Shown here in pieces: positions 37,642 through 49,500 of a DNA stretch of 64,000 bases. Under the pieces are notes generated by a model. It saw only the letters and a list, made by a program, of their open reading frames with translations, had not been told where the DNA came from and made no database searches. The stretch's first letter is position 1; each line of letters starts with the position of its first letter. The translations under genes and the position numbers were made by a program. The stretch spans positions 1 through 64,000 of the forward strand of contig NZ_VRYH01000008.1 in the NCBI RefSeq assembly GCF_008079445.1. The letters are read 5' to 3'. The DNA is from Aidingimonas lacisalsi. GTDB lineage: Bacteria > Pseudomonadota > Gammaproteobacteria > Pseudomonadales > Halomonadaceae.

Positions 37642-38700
37642 TCAACCCACCTTGTACGACAGAGAGGACTCTGCCAGCAGCCCACGTCCACCGGCCAGTG
37701 TCAGTGCCAGGTCGTGCAAGCCATCCCATAACGGAATCGGACTGGCACCCTTGATGGACAGGTCGAGGCGCTGGGCAAACAGCAAGAGTTTGTGCAATCG
37801 TTTGATCGGTAGTCGATTGAGAGCGTGTTGATAGGCGGGGCGGCGCTTGTCGAAGATCGGCGGTTTCTGCGATTTGCAGGCGTGCTCGAAGCTCTGCCCC
37901 TGATCGAGATGCTGATACAGCGATAACAACGTGCGCAGTTCGCGAGTCAGGGCCCAGAGTACGATCGGGGCTTCAACGCCCTCGCCGCGCAGGCCAGCGA
38001 CGATACGCGATGCGCGTTCACGTTCGCCGCGGAGGCAGGCATCGGCCAGCGTGAAAACGTCGTAACGGGCGCTATCCTCGACGCCCGTGGCAATGGCCGT
38101 GGTGTCGACCTGGGCCCCGGGTGGCAATAGTAGCGACAGTTTCTGAAGCTCCTGATCGGCGGCAAGCAGGTTGCCTTCGGTACGCTCGCCAAGCAGACGA
38201 GCCGCTTCCATATTGATGGTGAGTCCGTGACGCCCGGCCCGGTCACGCACCCAGTACCCCAGCCGTTGATGGTCGACCGGCCAGACAGGAACGAACATGC
38301 CGGCCTTGTCGAGGGCCTTGAACCACTTGCTCTGTTGCTGCTTGCGGTCCAGGCGAGCGGAAGAGATCAGCAGCACATCATCGCTTTGCCGCAGATGTTC
38401 GGCGTAATGTTCCAACGCTCTGGCGCCATCCTGGCCGAGACTCTGGTTATTCAGACGCAACTCGATCAGTTTGCTCGAGGCAAACAGTGACATACTGGCG
38501 GCTGACTCGGTCAGCCGTCCCCAGGAGAAGCCACTCTCGACGTGCAACACCTCGCGCTCGTCGATGCCTTGTTCCCGCGCCTTGGCCCGGACGGCATCGC
38601 AGGCTTCCATGTGGATCAATGGCTCGTCACCAGCGACGATCACCACCGGCGGCAGTCGCTTTTCCAGTTCGGCGGACAGCTTGTCGGGAAAGACTTTCAT
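37642..38700 (-). CDS. holA: DNA polymerase III delta subunit HolA
   Basis: A 352-residue clamp-loader subunit. It has the N-terminal MKVFPDKLSAELEKRLPPVVIVAGDEPLIHMEACDAVR region (wrench subunit, residues 1-38) and a helical C-terminal collar with IVLWALTRELRTLLSLYQHLDQG (~245-267). Delta opens the beta clamp. It lies 6 nt downstream of lptE in the conserved leuS-lptE-holA run on the minus strand. Confidence 0.93.
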   Translation of the reverse strand: MKVFPDKLSAELEKRLPPVVIVAGDEPLIHMEACDAVRAKAREQGIDEREVLHVESGFSWGRLTESAASMSLFASSKLIELRLNNQSLGQDGARALEHYAEHLRQSDDVLLISSARLDRKQQQSKWFKALDKAGMFVPVWPVDHQRLGYWVRDRAGRHGLTINMEAARLLGERTEGNLLAADQELQKLSLLLPPGAQVDTTAIATGVEDSARYDVFTLADACLRGERERASRIVAGLRGEGVEAPIVLWALTRELRTLLSLYQHLDQGQSFEHACKSQKPPIFDKRRPAYQHALNRLPIKRLHKLLLFAQRLDLSIKGASPIPLWDGLHDLALTLAGGRGLLAESSLSYKVG

Positions 38701-38706
38701 GTGAGA

Positions 38707-39198
38707 TCAGCGTTCTGCCAAGGGGCGAAGACGGTCCAGCAATTGCCGGGCGGCTTCCTGGCGCAGTCGCTCGGTAGCTTCGGCGCGCAAGTCATCCTGT
38801 GCCAGCAGGTTATCGTCATTGACGCTGTAGCTGGTGGTGACTTCGATCTGCTCCTGGTTCATGAGGTATGCGTCGTCTGCCGAGCGCTGGACGGAGAAAG
38901 GGGCCGTCAGCGTCAGCTCGATTTCGCGACTGCCGGCACTGCCGAACGTCAATACCGACTGGCGCAGCGATTCCTTGCCGAGGTTGAGACGCAGAGGTGC
39001 GGCGTCGTCCAGTCGGGTGCCGCCGCTTTCGAGCTCGCTGCGCACGACGCTTGTCAGATCGCTGTCGGCGGCATCCAGTGCCAGACTGTCGATGGTGGCG
39101 ACATCGCTGCCCAGGCCGCGCAGCTGAAAGCCGCAACCTGTCAGACTAGCGGCGCCCATGAGCGCCAGTGTATGTGTCAGGAAGGTGCGGCGTCGCAT
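38707..39198 (-). CDS. lptE: LPS assembly lipoprotein LptE
   Basis: A 163-residue outer-membrane lipoprotein. A twin-Arg-like N-terminus (MRRRTFLTHTLALMGAA) leads to the lipobox LTGC, and the mature protein begins CGFQLRG, the family hallmark. LptE plugs the LptD barrel during LPS insertion. RLRQEAARQLLDRLRPLA forms the C-terminal helix. The position between leuS and holA is the conserved gammaproteobacterial arrangement. Confidence 0.93.
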   Translation of the reverse strand: MRRRTFLTHTLALMGAASLTGCGFQLRGLGSDVATIDSLALDAADSDLTSVVRSELESGGTRLDDAAPLRLNLGKESLRQSVLTFGSAGSREIELTLTAPFSVQRSADDAYLMNQEQIEVTTSYSVNDDNLLAQDDLRAEATERLRQEAARQLLDRLRPLAER

Positions 39199-39237
39199 AG
39201 TGTGTTCCTCATTCGTCTACAGCAAAATCCGGTTCGC

Positions 39238-41970
<2,733 letters not shown>

Positions 41971-42058
41971 TTAGCGTCTAAATGGGTAACAAGCATACCC
42001 TAGCGAGGCGCTCTCAGGTAGGGGCCCATAGGCTGAAACCGTGTTTAAGGAGTCGGAG

Positions 42059-42574
42059 ATGAACGAAAACAGGGAACAACGCGAACATCGTCTGCGTGAC
42101 GGGTACGAGCGCATGCTGTCGCACCTCAAAGAAGGTGCCGAGGAACTCTCCTGGGAGAACCTGCAGCGGGATCTCGATGAGGCGGTCGAATTCGAGGCGG
42201 AACTGGAAGACTACACCAAGAACGAGCTGTCCCTGTTGCGCGCCTGGGTCGAACGTGACTTGAAGGATATGCGCCGCTATCTGGCGGCAGGTGGCGAGGG
42301 CGTGGCCAGTTGGTTGGGTATCGATCTGTCGGCATTGTCACGCAAGGTATCGGAGGCGTTGCTGTCGATTGCCGATCGGTCGGTCGTCGACAAGGCTCGC
42401 TTCGAGGATGACCTCGAAGCGGCACGAGCCGACTATTGTGAAGGCGAGATCGCAGCACCGGGCCGTATGACTTGCGTACATTGCGGAGCGATCGTCGAGT
42501 TGGATAGCGTCAAGCGTATCGATCCCTGTCATCAGTGTGGGCATCGTTACTTCGCGCGCGCCTCCGTGACATGA
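42059..42574 (+). CDS. Zinc ribbon-containing protein, DUF1451 (YbeL-like)
   Basis: A 171-residue cytoplasmic protein. A helical N-terminal part (residues ~1-120) is rich in Glu/Leu/Arg. The C-terminal zinc ribbon has two Cys pairs, CVHC and CHQC (residues ~139-164). YbeL of E. coli is the characteristic member and its role is unknown. AAGGAG lies six bases before the ATG at 42059. It is divergent from leuS, as ybeL commonly is, and convergent with the permease gene. Confidence 0.9.
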   Translation: MNENREQREHRLRDGYERMLSHLKEGAEELSWENLQRDLDEAVEFEAELEDYTKNELSLLRAWVERDLKDMRRYLAAGGEGVASWLGIDLSALSRKVSEALLSIADRSVVDKARFEDDLEAARADYCEGEIAAPGRMTCVHCGAIVELDSVKRIDPCHQCGHRYFARASVT

Positions 42575-42586
42575 GCGAATGCGGCG

Positions 42587-43939
42587 TTACGTCAACGTCG
42601 CCGTGAACACGATGGCGACACAGATGCAGCATGACATGAGCAGCGCATAGACGATGTTGTTCCGCATGATGCGGTAGCCATTCGTTCCGTAACGGCCCTG
42701 CAATGACAGGTTGATCCCTGACAACGGGCCGATGGCGGCGCCGACGCCCCAGGCGGAAAGGGCCACGAGTCCCAGCAGCGTATGATTGACACTGCCGATA
42801 TCCAGCAGTGATGCCAGCGTCGAGACGCCGATGATCGGGTGGAGACCGATCATCGCGCTGGCGACGATTGCAGCATAGCTGAGCATCGCTTCACGGGCGC
42901 CGAAATGCTCGAACAGTACCCACTGACTACCGGTGGCGGCGTCGATGAATGTTGATAACCCCAGCGTGAACAGGCCCGCCGACAGGAATAACGACACCTC
43001 GCCGCGCATGCTGGGTAGACGAGTTCGGGTATGGGAGATGATGCGCCTGCCTGTCCAGCCGAGCCCCTTGGGCAGATTGAGAAGTAGCGCCGCGGCAGGC
43101 AGCAGAAAGGTGATGATGCTGACGATGGACAGCGATGGCGTCAGCCCGTAGTGAAACAGCATGACCAGGGCCGCCATGGATACCGGTAGCAGCAGGCTGG
43201 TAGGCGACAGAGAGAACCCGTGAACCTGGGAGATATCGAAACGTCGTTGCATCTCGCTGCGGGTGATGAGGCCGGAAACCAGTGCCAGAGGAATGCCGGT
43301 CATCAAGATGCTGATGTAATTCATGTCCGGTGCTGCGCTCATCGCCACGCCCATCGAGGCGAAGAAGGGAGACCAGAAGGCGGCACTCGACAGGCCGCGG
43401 TTGAGTGTCAGAACCTGTGGCAGATTCAGAGAACCGCGTGCCTTGATGTGATCGCCGATCATGAAGACTGACGACAGGTTGAGGATCGAGCCCAGCAGAT
43501 GAACGCTCAACCAAGTACTGATGATGCCTTTCGTACCGACACTGGCCTGCCCCTGCTCGCCGCCACGGCGTGAGCCGATCAGGCCGATGAAGCTGACACC
43601 GACCAGCATGGCCACGACATAGGTGTTGCCGCCGAGAATGCCGGGCCAGTCGATATCCGCCTGATAGCGGATACGGCTGACGACCAGGAGGGTCAAGCCG
43701 GCACTGGAGAGTACGCCGGCCTGCAGGCGAGTGCGAGGGTCGAGGTCGAACCACAGTAATGCCGCAGCGAACCAGAAAAAATAACCGATCAAGCCCGAAC
43801 CGATCGGGGCACCGGTGAAGCTGGCGATCTGCAAGAGCAGGCCGACGAAAATGGCCAGACCGGACACAGGGTGCCGCCAGGGGGGCAAGTCCGTACCATC
43901 GAGACGGGCGTTGGTGCTGAGTGACTCCTTGGTGGCCAT
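42587..43939 (-). CDS. Polytopic membrane protein, putative permease of unassigned family
   Basis: A 450-residue protein with roughly 12 hydrophobic stretches (for example SGLAIFVGLLLQIASFTG, GLIGYFFWFAAALLWF, YVVAMLVGVSFIGLIG, ALLMSCCICVAIVFTATL) and short loops. GVGAAIGPLSGINLSLQGRYG (residues ~401-421) resembles the discontinuous-helix loops of anion/tricarboxylate-type transporters. No specific family could be assigned. The gene is flanked by a zinc-ribbon gene (convergent) and a broken GlxA-type regulator upstream on the same strand. Confidence 0.72.
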   Translation of the reverse strand: MATKESLSTNARLDGTDLPPWRHPVSGLAIFVGLLLQIASFTGAPIGSGLIGYFFWFAAALLWFDLDPRTRLQAGVLSSAGLTLLVVSRIRYQADIDWPGILGGNTYVVAMLVGVSFIGLIGSRRGGEQGQASVGTKGIISTWLSVHLLGSILNLSSVFMIGDHIKARGSLNLPQVLTLNRGLSSAAFWSPFFASMGVAMSAAPDMNYISILMTGIPLALVSGLITRSEMQRRFDISQVHGFSLSPTSLLLPVSMAALVMLFHYGLTPSLSIVSIITFLLPAAALLLNLPKGLGWTGRRIISHTRTRLPSMRGEVSLFLSAGLFTLGLSTFIDAATGSQWVLFEHFGAREAMLSYAAIVASAMIGLHPIIGVSTLASLLDIGSVNHTLLGLVALSAWGVGAAIGPLSGINLSLQGRYGTNGYRIMRNNIVYALLMSCCICVAIVFTATLT

Positions 43940-44029
43940 GGGGGCAGTGGTTCCAGAATGTAAGATGAATGCGGCTAACCATTAGCATCCTAGGGACTTG
44001 TCAGACATCCTACAAGTCACAGGTGACCG

Positions 44030-44658
44030 TTAGCGCTGATGAGGAAGGTAACGAACCGGCAGGACCGGGGCATCCAGCGATTGAAGGCGATCGTCGCTGG
44101 GGGCACAGCCGAAGAAGCGTCGATAGGCGCGAGAGAAATGTTCCAGCGAACCGAAGCCGGCGCAGTTTGCCACTTCCGCCACGCTGAGATCGGTCTGCTG
44201 CAAGAGTCGGTGTGCACGGTTGATGCGTAGCCACAAGTAATAGCGAATCGGAGTGACACCGAGTTCGGCCTTGAAGCGACGTTCCAGCTGGCGGGCCGAG
44301 AGTCCGGCGAGCGCGGCCAGTTCCGTTGCCGATAGCGGGGTCTCGATACGACGACGCATTGCGCGTATTACCTTGCGAAGCTGAGCCGATGTCTCGACCT
44401 GATGTTCGGGCGCGGCGCTGAGTTGCTCGGTGTCGCCCCGACGTTGGCGTCGCTCATGGGAATACCGTTGGAGGCGGAGACCGAGGCATCGCTACCCAGC
44501 AATTGCCATGTGAAACGTGGCTCCTGAGCGAGCCAGTTGATGATGAACAGTGGATCCAGTATCGCGCCCAGCCCGCCGAACGAGAACTGTGGCATCAACA
44601 GGATGCCGATCCGTTCAGGAAGCGGGGCACGGCGTCGTGAGGACGTCGGGACAGCCAT
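44030..44658 (-). pseudogene. GlxA-type (DJ-1/PfpI + AraC) transcriptional regulator, internally deleted and frameshifted
   Basis: The first segment (44658 downward) encodes MAVPTSSRRRAPLPERIGILLMPQFSFGGLGAILDP, the start of a PfpI-like ligand domain, to SASNGIPM. The second frame encodes a full AraC DNA-binding domain (ATELAALAGLSARQLERRFKAELG, then VAEVANCAGFGSLEHFSRAYRRFFG). In GlxA regulators (~320 aa) about 120 more residues lie between these. They are missing, and the halves lie in different frames, joined near 44455. A fused product is unlikely; a separate C-terminal DNA-binding fragment is conceivable. Confidence 0.85.
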
Positions 44659-44664
44659 GGAGGA

Positions 44665-45399
44665 TCAGTCCCGATAATCCGGTTCGTCGCGATCGAGCAG
44701 ACGCATCAGCGCGGCGAGATGCATATGGGCTGAGCCATGGTTCAGACTGTCCTCCCATTGCCTGGCCGTCTTGCGTGCAATGGCCGGCGATACTGGACGA
44801 AGCGGCAGTCCGCTGGCCCGTGCCACCAGGTATGAGCGGCAGGCTCGTTCGAAGTAGTACAGGTTGTCGAAGGCTTCGGCGACATCGACACCGGTGGCGA
44901 CCACGCCATGATTCCCCAGCAGGAGAATCGGTGCCGTGCCGGCCAGACGGCCGAGCCGCTCCGCCTCGTCATCCAGTCCCATGCCATCGAACCCCGTGTC
45001 GACATGGACACGCTCGAAGAACCGCATGGCGTTCTGTTCCACTGGCGGCAGTTCTGGCGATTCCAGGCAGGCCAGTGCGGTGGCATAGAGCGAATGGGTG
45101 TGCATGACACACCCCACGCTGCGTCCCTGGCGATGCATGGCACCATGAATGGCCCAGGCCGTGGGGTCGATTCCCTGCGGGCGCTGGTCGGCGCTGGCAT
45201 CGACATCGACCAGGTCACTGGCGCGCATTTCGGCGAAATGACGTCCCTCGGGATTGACCAGGAAACGCATGCCGTCGGCCTGAGTGGCCAGACTGCAGTG
45301 GTTGGCGATCGCCTCGTTCATATCGAGGCGTGCCAGCCAGCGGAAGACGCAGGCGAGTTGTTCCCGGGGCGTACCAGGGATGTCGGTGGATGACGTCAT
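44665..45399 (-). CDS. Class II aldolase/adducin family protein
   Basis: A 244-residue enzyme of the fuculose-phosphate aldolase/adducin fold, which cleaves or decarboxylates sugar-like substrates with a divalent metal. The expected metal histidines are seen in GCVMHTHSLYATALA (residues ~94-108) and in LLLGNHGVVATG (~152-163). AGGAGT lies about seven bases before the ATG at 45399; the frame continues upstream without a comparable site. It is intact, although its neighbours, an aldehyde dehydrogenase and a GlxA-type regulator, are broken. The substrate is unknown. Confidence 0.85.
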   Translation of the reverse strand: MTSSTDIPGTPREQLACVFRWLARLDMNEAIANHCSLATQADGMRFLVNPEGRHFAEMRASDLVDVDASADQRPQGIDPTAWAIHGAMHRQGRSVGCVMHTHSLYATALACLESPELPPVEQNAMRFFERVHVDTGFDGMGLDDEAERLGRLAGTAPILLLGNHGVVATGVDVAEAFDNLYYFERACRSYLVARASGLPLRPVSPAIARKTARQWEDSLNHGSAHMHLAALMRLLDRDEPDYRD

Positions 45400-45436
45400 G
45401 AATGACTCCTGTGTCGATATGATCGATCGCTCATTG

Positions 45437-46138
45437 TCAATAATGAATCCAGCGGGTCTTGAGTGCCATGTACTTATGCATCCCGGCGAGCGCGTAGTCA
45501 CGACCGATACCCGATTGTTTCATCCCGCCGAAGGGGGCTGACGGCATCGACGCCGTTGACCGTCACGGTACCGGCTTGAAGGGCATCACACAGGCGGTGA
45601 GCGCGTCCCAGGTTCGCAGTCCAGAGCGATGCCGCCAAACCATACTGGCTTTCGTTGGCCAATGTCACGCCTTCACTCTCTTCATGAAAGCGCGTCACGG
45701 TGAGCACGAGGCCGAAAATTTCTTCCTGGAAAATCCGGTGATGCGAAGCCACATCGGTGAATACAGTGGGGGAGACGAACAGTTTGCCGTCCGCGATCTG
45801 CTTGGTATCGCCGCCACACAGCAGGGTGGCTTCGCGCTTGCCGATGGCCAGATACTCGCAGACCTTCTCGAACTGAGCCTGGCTGACAAGCGGGCCCAGT
45901 GTCGCGGCGGCCCAGCGCTTCCCCGGCGATATGACCGTGACCGGGCACGACATTGAGCACTCGCCGCGGAAGCCCAGCCTGCGAAGCGAGTTCGGCCAGG
46001 CGAAGTGCCAGGCACCCCTGAAAAGGCGATCCCGTTCGGCGTTGAACAACTGGGGGCCTAGAAGTAACGGGAGCGGAGCGTCAGTGCCGTTTCCGGGTTT
46101 TGGGTAGCCCAGGAGGACGTGGCGGCTTGGTCGGTCAT
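45437..46138 (-). pseudogene. Aldehyde dehydrogenase pseudogene (multiple deletions/frameshifts)
   Basis: Fragments in order on the minus strand: MTDQAATSSWATQNPETALT from the ATG at 46138, stopped by TAG after 26 codons; FNAERDRLFRGAW; LNVVPGHGHIAGEALG in another frame; a conserved C-terminal block LGPLVSQAQFEKVCEYL to TVTVNGVDAVSP; then, after a frameshift near 45534, APFGGMKQSGIGRDYALAG and a C-terminus ending HKYMALKTRWIHY. The intact protein would be ~490 aa. The catalytic Cys region is absent. At least two deletions and two frame changes make it nonfunctional. Confidence 0.85.
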
Positions 46139-46231
46139 GTCAGTCACCTCATGCAAGCGAATCGTTGTGGATCGTTTGGCACAAGGCTAGGGCGCTGCGA
46201 CGCGGGTGGCATGACATTTAGCGACATTCCC

Positions 46232-47128
46232 TCAGGATGACCAGGACCTGGCCAATTTCTCACGCGCTTCATCCAGCAGTGTCAGCATCGAACGGGCCGC
46301 ATTCGACAAGGTGCGATTCTTGTGTACCAGGTAACCGAGCGGACGCTGGATGGGGCGGTGTTCGATCGGGAGCACCTTGACCTCATCGTCGATCAGCGTC
46401 TCAGGCAATACACTCCAGCCCAGGCCGATATTGACCATCATCTTGAGGGTCTCCAGATAGTTGGTGGACAGCGCCACATTCACCTTGAGGCCGTCACGGG
46501 CGAAGGTGTCGACGACGATGCCACGTGTGAACGTCAAGTGACCGGGCAGGACGGCGTCGTAATCCGACAGTGCCGATAACGCCAGGTCGTTGCGGAAGGC
46601 CAGCGGATGATCATGCCCGCAGACGAAGCGCAGCCGGTCTATCCAGACGGGCACGACGGTGAGGTGAGGGTCGGGGACCGGGGCCAGGGTGACGACGGCG
46701 ATTTCCAGTTCCCCCTCCAGGACCTGCTGATAAGCCTGTTCCGAGTCAAGAAAGCGCATGTCCATGCGGACTCCCGGGTGGGCTTGGGTATACGCTTTGA
46801 GCAGTGGCGGTAAGCGGTGCAGGCCGATGTGATGGCTGGTCGCCATGGTCAAGCTGCCGGCGACATCGCCGGACAGGTTCGTCAGAGCGCGCTGGCTGTC
46901 GTTCACCATCATCAGGATCTGTCGTGCTCTCGGCAGGAGCAACTGCCCGGCTTCGGTCAGGGCGACATGGCGACCGATGCGATCGAAAAGCCGCGTTCCC
47001 ACCTGGTCCTCCAGCGTGGCGATACGCTTGCTGACCGCGGGTTGGGTCAGATGAAGCTGCTCACCGGCCAGGGAAAAGGAGCCGCAGTCGGCGACGCTGA
47101 GAAACGCTTGCAGGCTTTGTGTGTCCAT
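46232..47128 (-). CDS. LysR family transcriptional regulator, divergent from leuC
   Basis: A 298-residue LysR protein. The DNA-binding N-terminus is SLQAFLSVADCGSFSLAGEQLHLTQPAVSKRIATLEDQVGTRLFDR (residues ~5-50), followed by a periplasmic-binding-like effector domain. The ATG at 47128 gives the family's usual length; the frame is open another 75 codons upstream. It is separated by 223 nt from leuC, with paired palindromes between them, as is the LysR gene next to leuC in Pseudomonas. The effector may be a leucine-pathway intermediate. Confidence 0.9.
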   Translation of the reverse strand: MDTQSLQAFLSVADCGSFSLAGEQLHLTQPAVSKRIATLEDQVGTRLFDRIGRHVALTEAGQLLLPRARQILMMVNDSQRALTNLSGDVAGSLTMATSHHIGLHRLPPLLKAYTQAHPGVRMDMRFLDSEQAYQQVLEGELEIAVVTLAPVPDPHLTVVPVWIDRLRFVCGHDHPLAFRNDLALSALSDYDAVLPGHLTFTRGIVVDTFARDGLKVNVALSTNYLETLKMMVNIGLGWSVLPETLIDDEVKVLPIEHRPIQRPLGYLVHKNRTLSNAARSMLTLLDEAREKLARSWSS

Positions 47129-47240
47129 GGAATAAGGTCTCGTCCAGCAATGTATGCGCTCGATCATGCCGTGTTGCGCATCGACTCGGGGGACTGTGGT
47201 TGTCGCAATGCGTTCTATGCCGATGGGGTGAGTCTGATGT

Positions 47241-47287
47241 ATTCCATTATGGAATTCAAAGCATAAAAAACATGAATTGCTTTTATG
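47241..47287. promoter_or_regulatory. Operator palindromes between the LysR gene and leuC
   Basis: ATTCCATTATGGAAT (47241-47255) is a perfect palindrome. CATAAAA (47262-47268) and TTTTATG (47281-47287) form a second inverted repeat overlapping the leuC -35 region. The pattern suits a LysR regulator and its RNA polymerase-proximal site. Confidence 0.6.
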
Positions 47288-47305
47288 GGTCGAGCGTCCT
47301 AGGCT
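47277..47305 (+). promoter_or_regulatory. Putative leuC promoter (-35/-10)
   Basis: TTGCTT (47277-47282), a 17-nt spacer, and TAGGCT (47300-47305). It ends 46 nt before the leuC start. The -10 is weak, as expected for an activated promoter. Confidence 0.4.
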
Positions 47306-47351
47306 GAGCACATATCCAGTCAAGCGGCGCAGACCGTGAGGGAGGAGAAAC

Positions 47352-48803
47352 ATGTCAGGCCAGACACTCTATGACAAATTGTGGTCGCAGCACCTGGTCA
47401 AGGAACGCGGCGATGGCACGGCGTTGATCTACATCGATCGCCAGTTGCTGCACGAGGTGACATCGCCCCAGGCGTTCGAAGGGCTGCGTCTGGCAGGGCG
47501 TCGCCCGTGGCGTCTGGACGCCAACCTGGCGACGCCCGACCATAACGTACCGACGACACTGAAGGAGCGTGCCGAAGGCAATACCGGTATCAAGGATCCG
47601 GTATCGCTGATTCAGGTGCAGACGCTGGACGACAACTGCGATTCCTTCGGCATCGAGGAGTTTCGTATCAATGATGCTCGCCAGGGCATCGTGCACGTCG
47701 TCGGTCCCGAGCAAGGGGCGACGCTGCCCGGCATGACCGTGGTATGCGGGGATTCACACACAGCGACGCATGGTGCCTTTGCGGCGCTGGCGCACGGTAT
47801 CGGCACCTCCGAAGTCGAACATGTGCTGGCGACTCAGTGTCTGCTGGCGCAAAAGATGAAGAACATGCAGGTCCGCGTGGAAGGCAGGCTCGGCGCCGGG
47901 GTGACCGCCAAGGACATCGTGCTGGCCATCATCGGCCGTATCGGCACGGCCGGGGGCACTGGTTATGCCATCGAGTTCGCTGGCAGCGCGATTCGTGATC
48001 TGTCTATGGAAGGCCGCATGACGGTCTGCAACATGGCTATCGAGGCTGGTGCCCGTGTCGGCTTGATCGGTGTTGACGATACGACGATCGATTACTTGCG
48101 CGAGCGTCCTTTTGCCCCGCAAGGCGAGTTGTGGGATGCCGCCGTGACCGAATGGCGCAACCTGGTATCGGATGATGATGCCGCCTTCGACAAGGTCGTG
48201 ACCATCGACGCCGCCGATATCGAACCGCAGGTGTCCTGGGGAACCAGTCCGGAAATGGTGGCCAACGTGTCCGGCGAGGTGCCCGATCCGGCGTCGGCTC
48301 GGGACGAGACGGTCAAGCACAGTTATAGCCGCGCCCTGGAGTACATGGGGTTGTCTCCCAAGCAGAAGATCACCGATATCAAGCTCGACAAGGTGTTCAT
48401 CGGTTCCTGCACCAACTCGCGTATCGAAGACTTGCGTGAGGCGGCCAGGGTGGCCAAGGGCAAGAAAGTCGCCGCGTCGATTCAGTTGGCCATGGTGGTA
48501 CCGGGATCCGGTCTGGTGAAGCGGCAGGCGGAGGCTGAAGGGTTGGACAGGATATTCATCGAGGCCGGCTTCGAGTGGCGAGAACCGGGATGTTCCATGT
48601 GCCTGGCGATGAATGCCGATAAACTGGGTGCGGGTGAGCACTGTGCATCGACGTCCAACCGCAATTTCGAGGGGCGTCAGGGATATGGTGGACGTACCCA
48701 TCTCGTCAGCCCGGCAATGGCCGCTGCGGCAGCCATCGCCGGTCATTTCGTCGACGTGCGCCAGTTCGCCGCCAACGACGATACCCAGGTACAGGAGGCG
48801 TGA
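47352..48803 (+). CDS. leuC: 3-isopropylmalate dehydratase large subunit LeuC
   Basis: A 483-residue aconitase-family subunit that, with LeuD, isomerises 2- to 3-isopropylmalate in leucine synthesis. The 4Fe-4S ligand cysteines are at [15 protein letters not shown] (residues ~352-366) and [10 protein letters not shown] (~416-425). [31 protein letters not shown] is the characteristic N-terminal signature. GGGAGGAGAAAC precedes the ATG. leuD starts 3 nt after its stop. Confidence 0.96.
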   Translation: MSGQTLYDKLWSQHLVKERGDGTALIYIDRQLLHEVTSPQAFEGLRLAGRRPWRLDANLATPDHNVPTTLKERAEGNTGIKDPVSLIQVQTLDDNCDSFGIEEFRINDARQGIVHVVGPEQGATLPGMTVVCGDSHTATHGAFAALAHGIGTSEVEHVLATQCLLAQKMKNMQVRVEGRLGAGVTAKDIVLAIIGRIGTAGGTGYAIEFAGSAIRDLSMEGRMTVCNMAIEAGARVGLIGVDDTTIDYLRERPFAPQGELWDAAVTEWRNLVSDDDAAFDKVVTIDAADIEPQVSWGTSPEMVANVSGEVPDPASARDETVKHSYSRALEYMGLSPKQKITDIKLDKVFIGSCTNSRIEDLREAARVAKGKKVAASIQLAMVVPGSGLVKRQAEAEGLDRIFIEAGFEWREPGCSMCLAMNADKLGAGEHCASTSNRNFEGRQGYGGRTHLVSPAMAAAAAIAGHFVDVRQFAANDDTQVQEA

Positions 48804-48806
48804 GCC

Positions 48807-49454
48807 ATGCAGAAGTTCGATCGTCATCAGGGTGTGGTTGCCCCTCTGGACCGGGCCAATGTCGATACCGACCTGATTATTCCCAAGCAGTTCCTCAAGT
48901 CCATCAAGCGGACGGGGTTCGGCGTCAATCTCTTCGACGAGTTGCGATACCAGGATGAGGGGTATCCCGGGCAGGATGTCGCCAAGCGTCCGCTCAATCC
49001 CGACTTCATGCTCAATCAGCCGCGTTACCAGGGGGCAAGCATTCTATTGGCGCGACGCAATTTCGGATGCGGTAGCTCACGTGAGCATGCGCCCTGGGCC
49101 CTGGAAGATTTCGGTTTTCGCGTGATCATTGCACCGAGTTTTGCCGATATCTTCTACAACAATGCCTTCAAGAATGGGCTGTTACTGGTCACCCTCGAGG
49201 AAGATACGGTGGCAAGGCTGTTCCAGGAAGTGGACGCGGAGGAAGGCTATGCTCTGGATGTCGACCTGGAAAACCAGCGCGTCATTACCCCGAGTGGTGA
49301 GGTGCTGGAGTTCGAGATAGATGAGTTTCGCAAACACTGTCTACTCAACGGTCTCGACGACATTGGCATCACGTTACAGGATGAGCCGGCCATTCGCGCC
49401 TTCGAAGCGCGTCATCGCGAGTCACGTCCCTGGTTGTTCCGTCAGGCTCAGTGA
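48807..49454 (+). CDS. leuD: 3-isopropylmalate dehydratase small subunit LeuD
   Basis: A 215-residue swivel-domain subunit. It has [26 protein letters not shown] (residues ~12-37) and [23 protein letters not shown] (~72-94), the family signatures around the substrate-binding Ser. It forms the dehydratase with LeuC from the adjacent gene; leuB follows 46 nt later. Confidence 0.96.
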   Translation: MQKFDRHQGVVAPLDRANVDTDLIIPKQFLKSIKRTGFGVNLFDELRYQDEGYPGQDVAKRPLNPDFMLNQPRYQGASILLARRNFGCGSSREHAPWALEDFGFRVIIAPSFADIFYNNAFKNGLLLVTLEEDTVARLFQEVDAEEGYALDVDLENQRVITPSGEVLEFEIDEFRKHCLLNGLDDIGITLQDEPAIRAFEARHRESRPWLFRQAQ

Positions 49455-49500
49455 GCTTTCCGGAGGGCATGGATCATTAGCACATCAGCAAGAGTGAATT

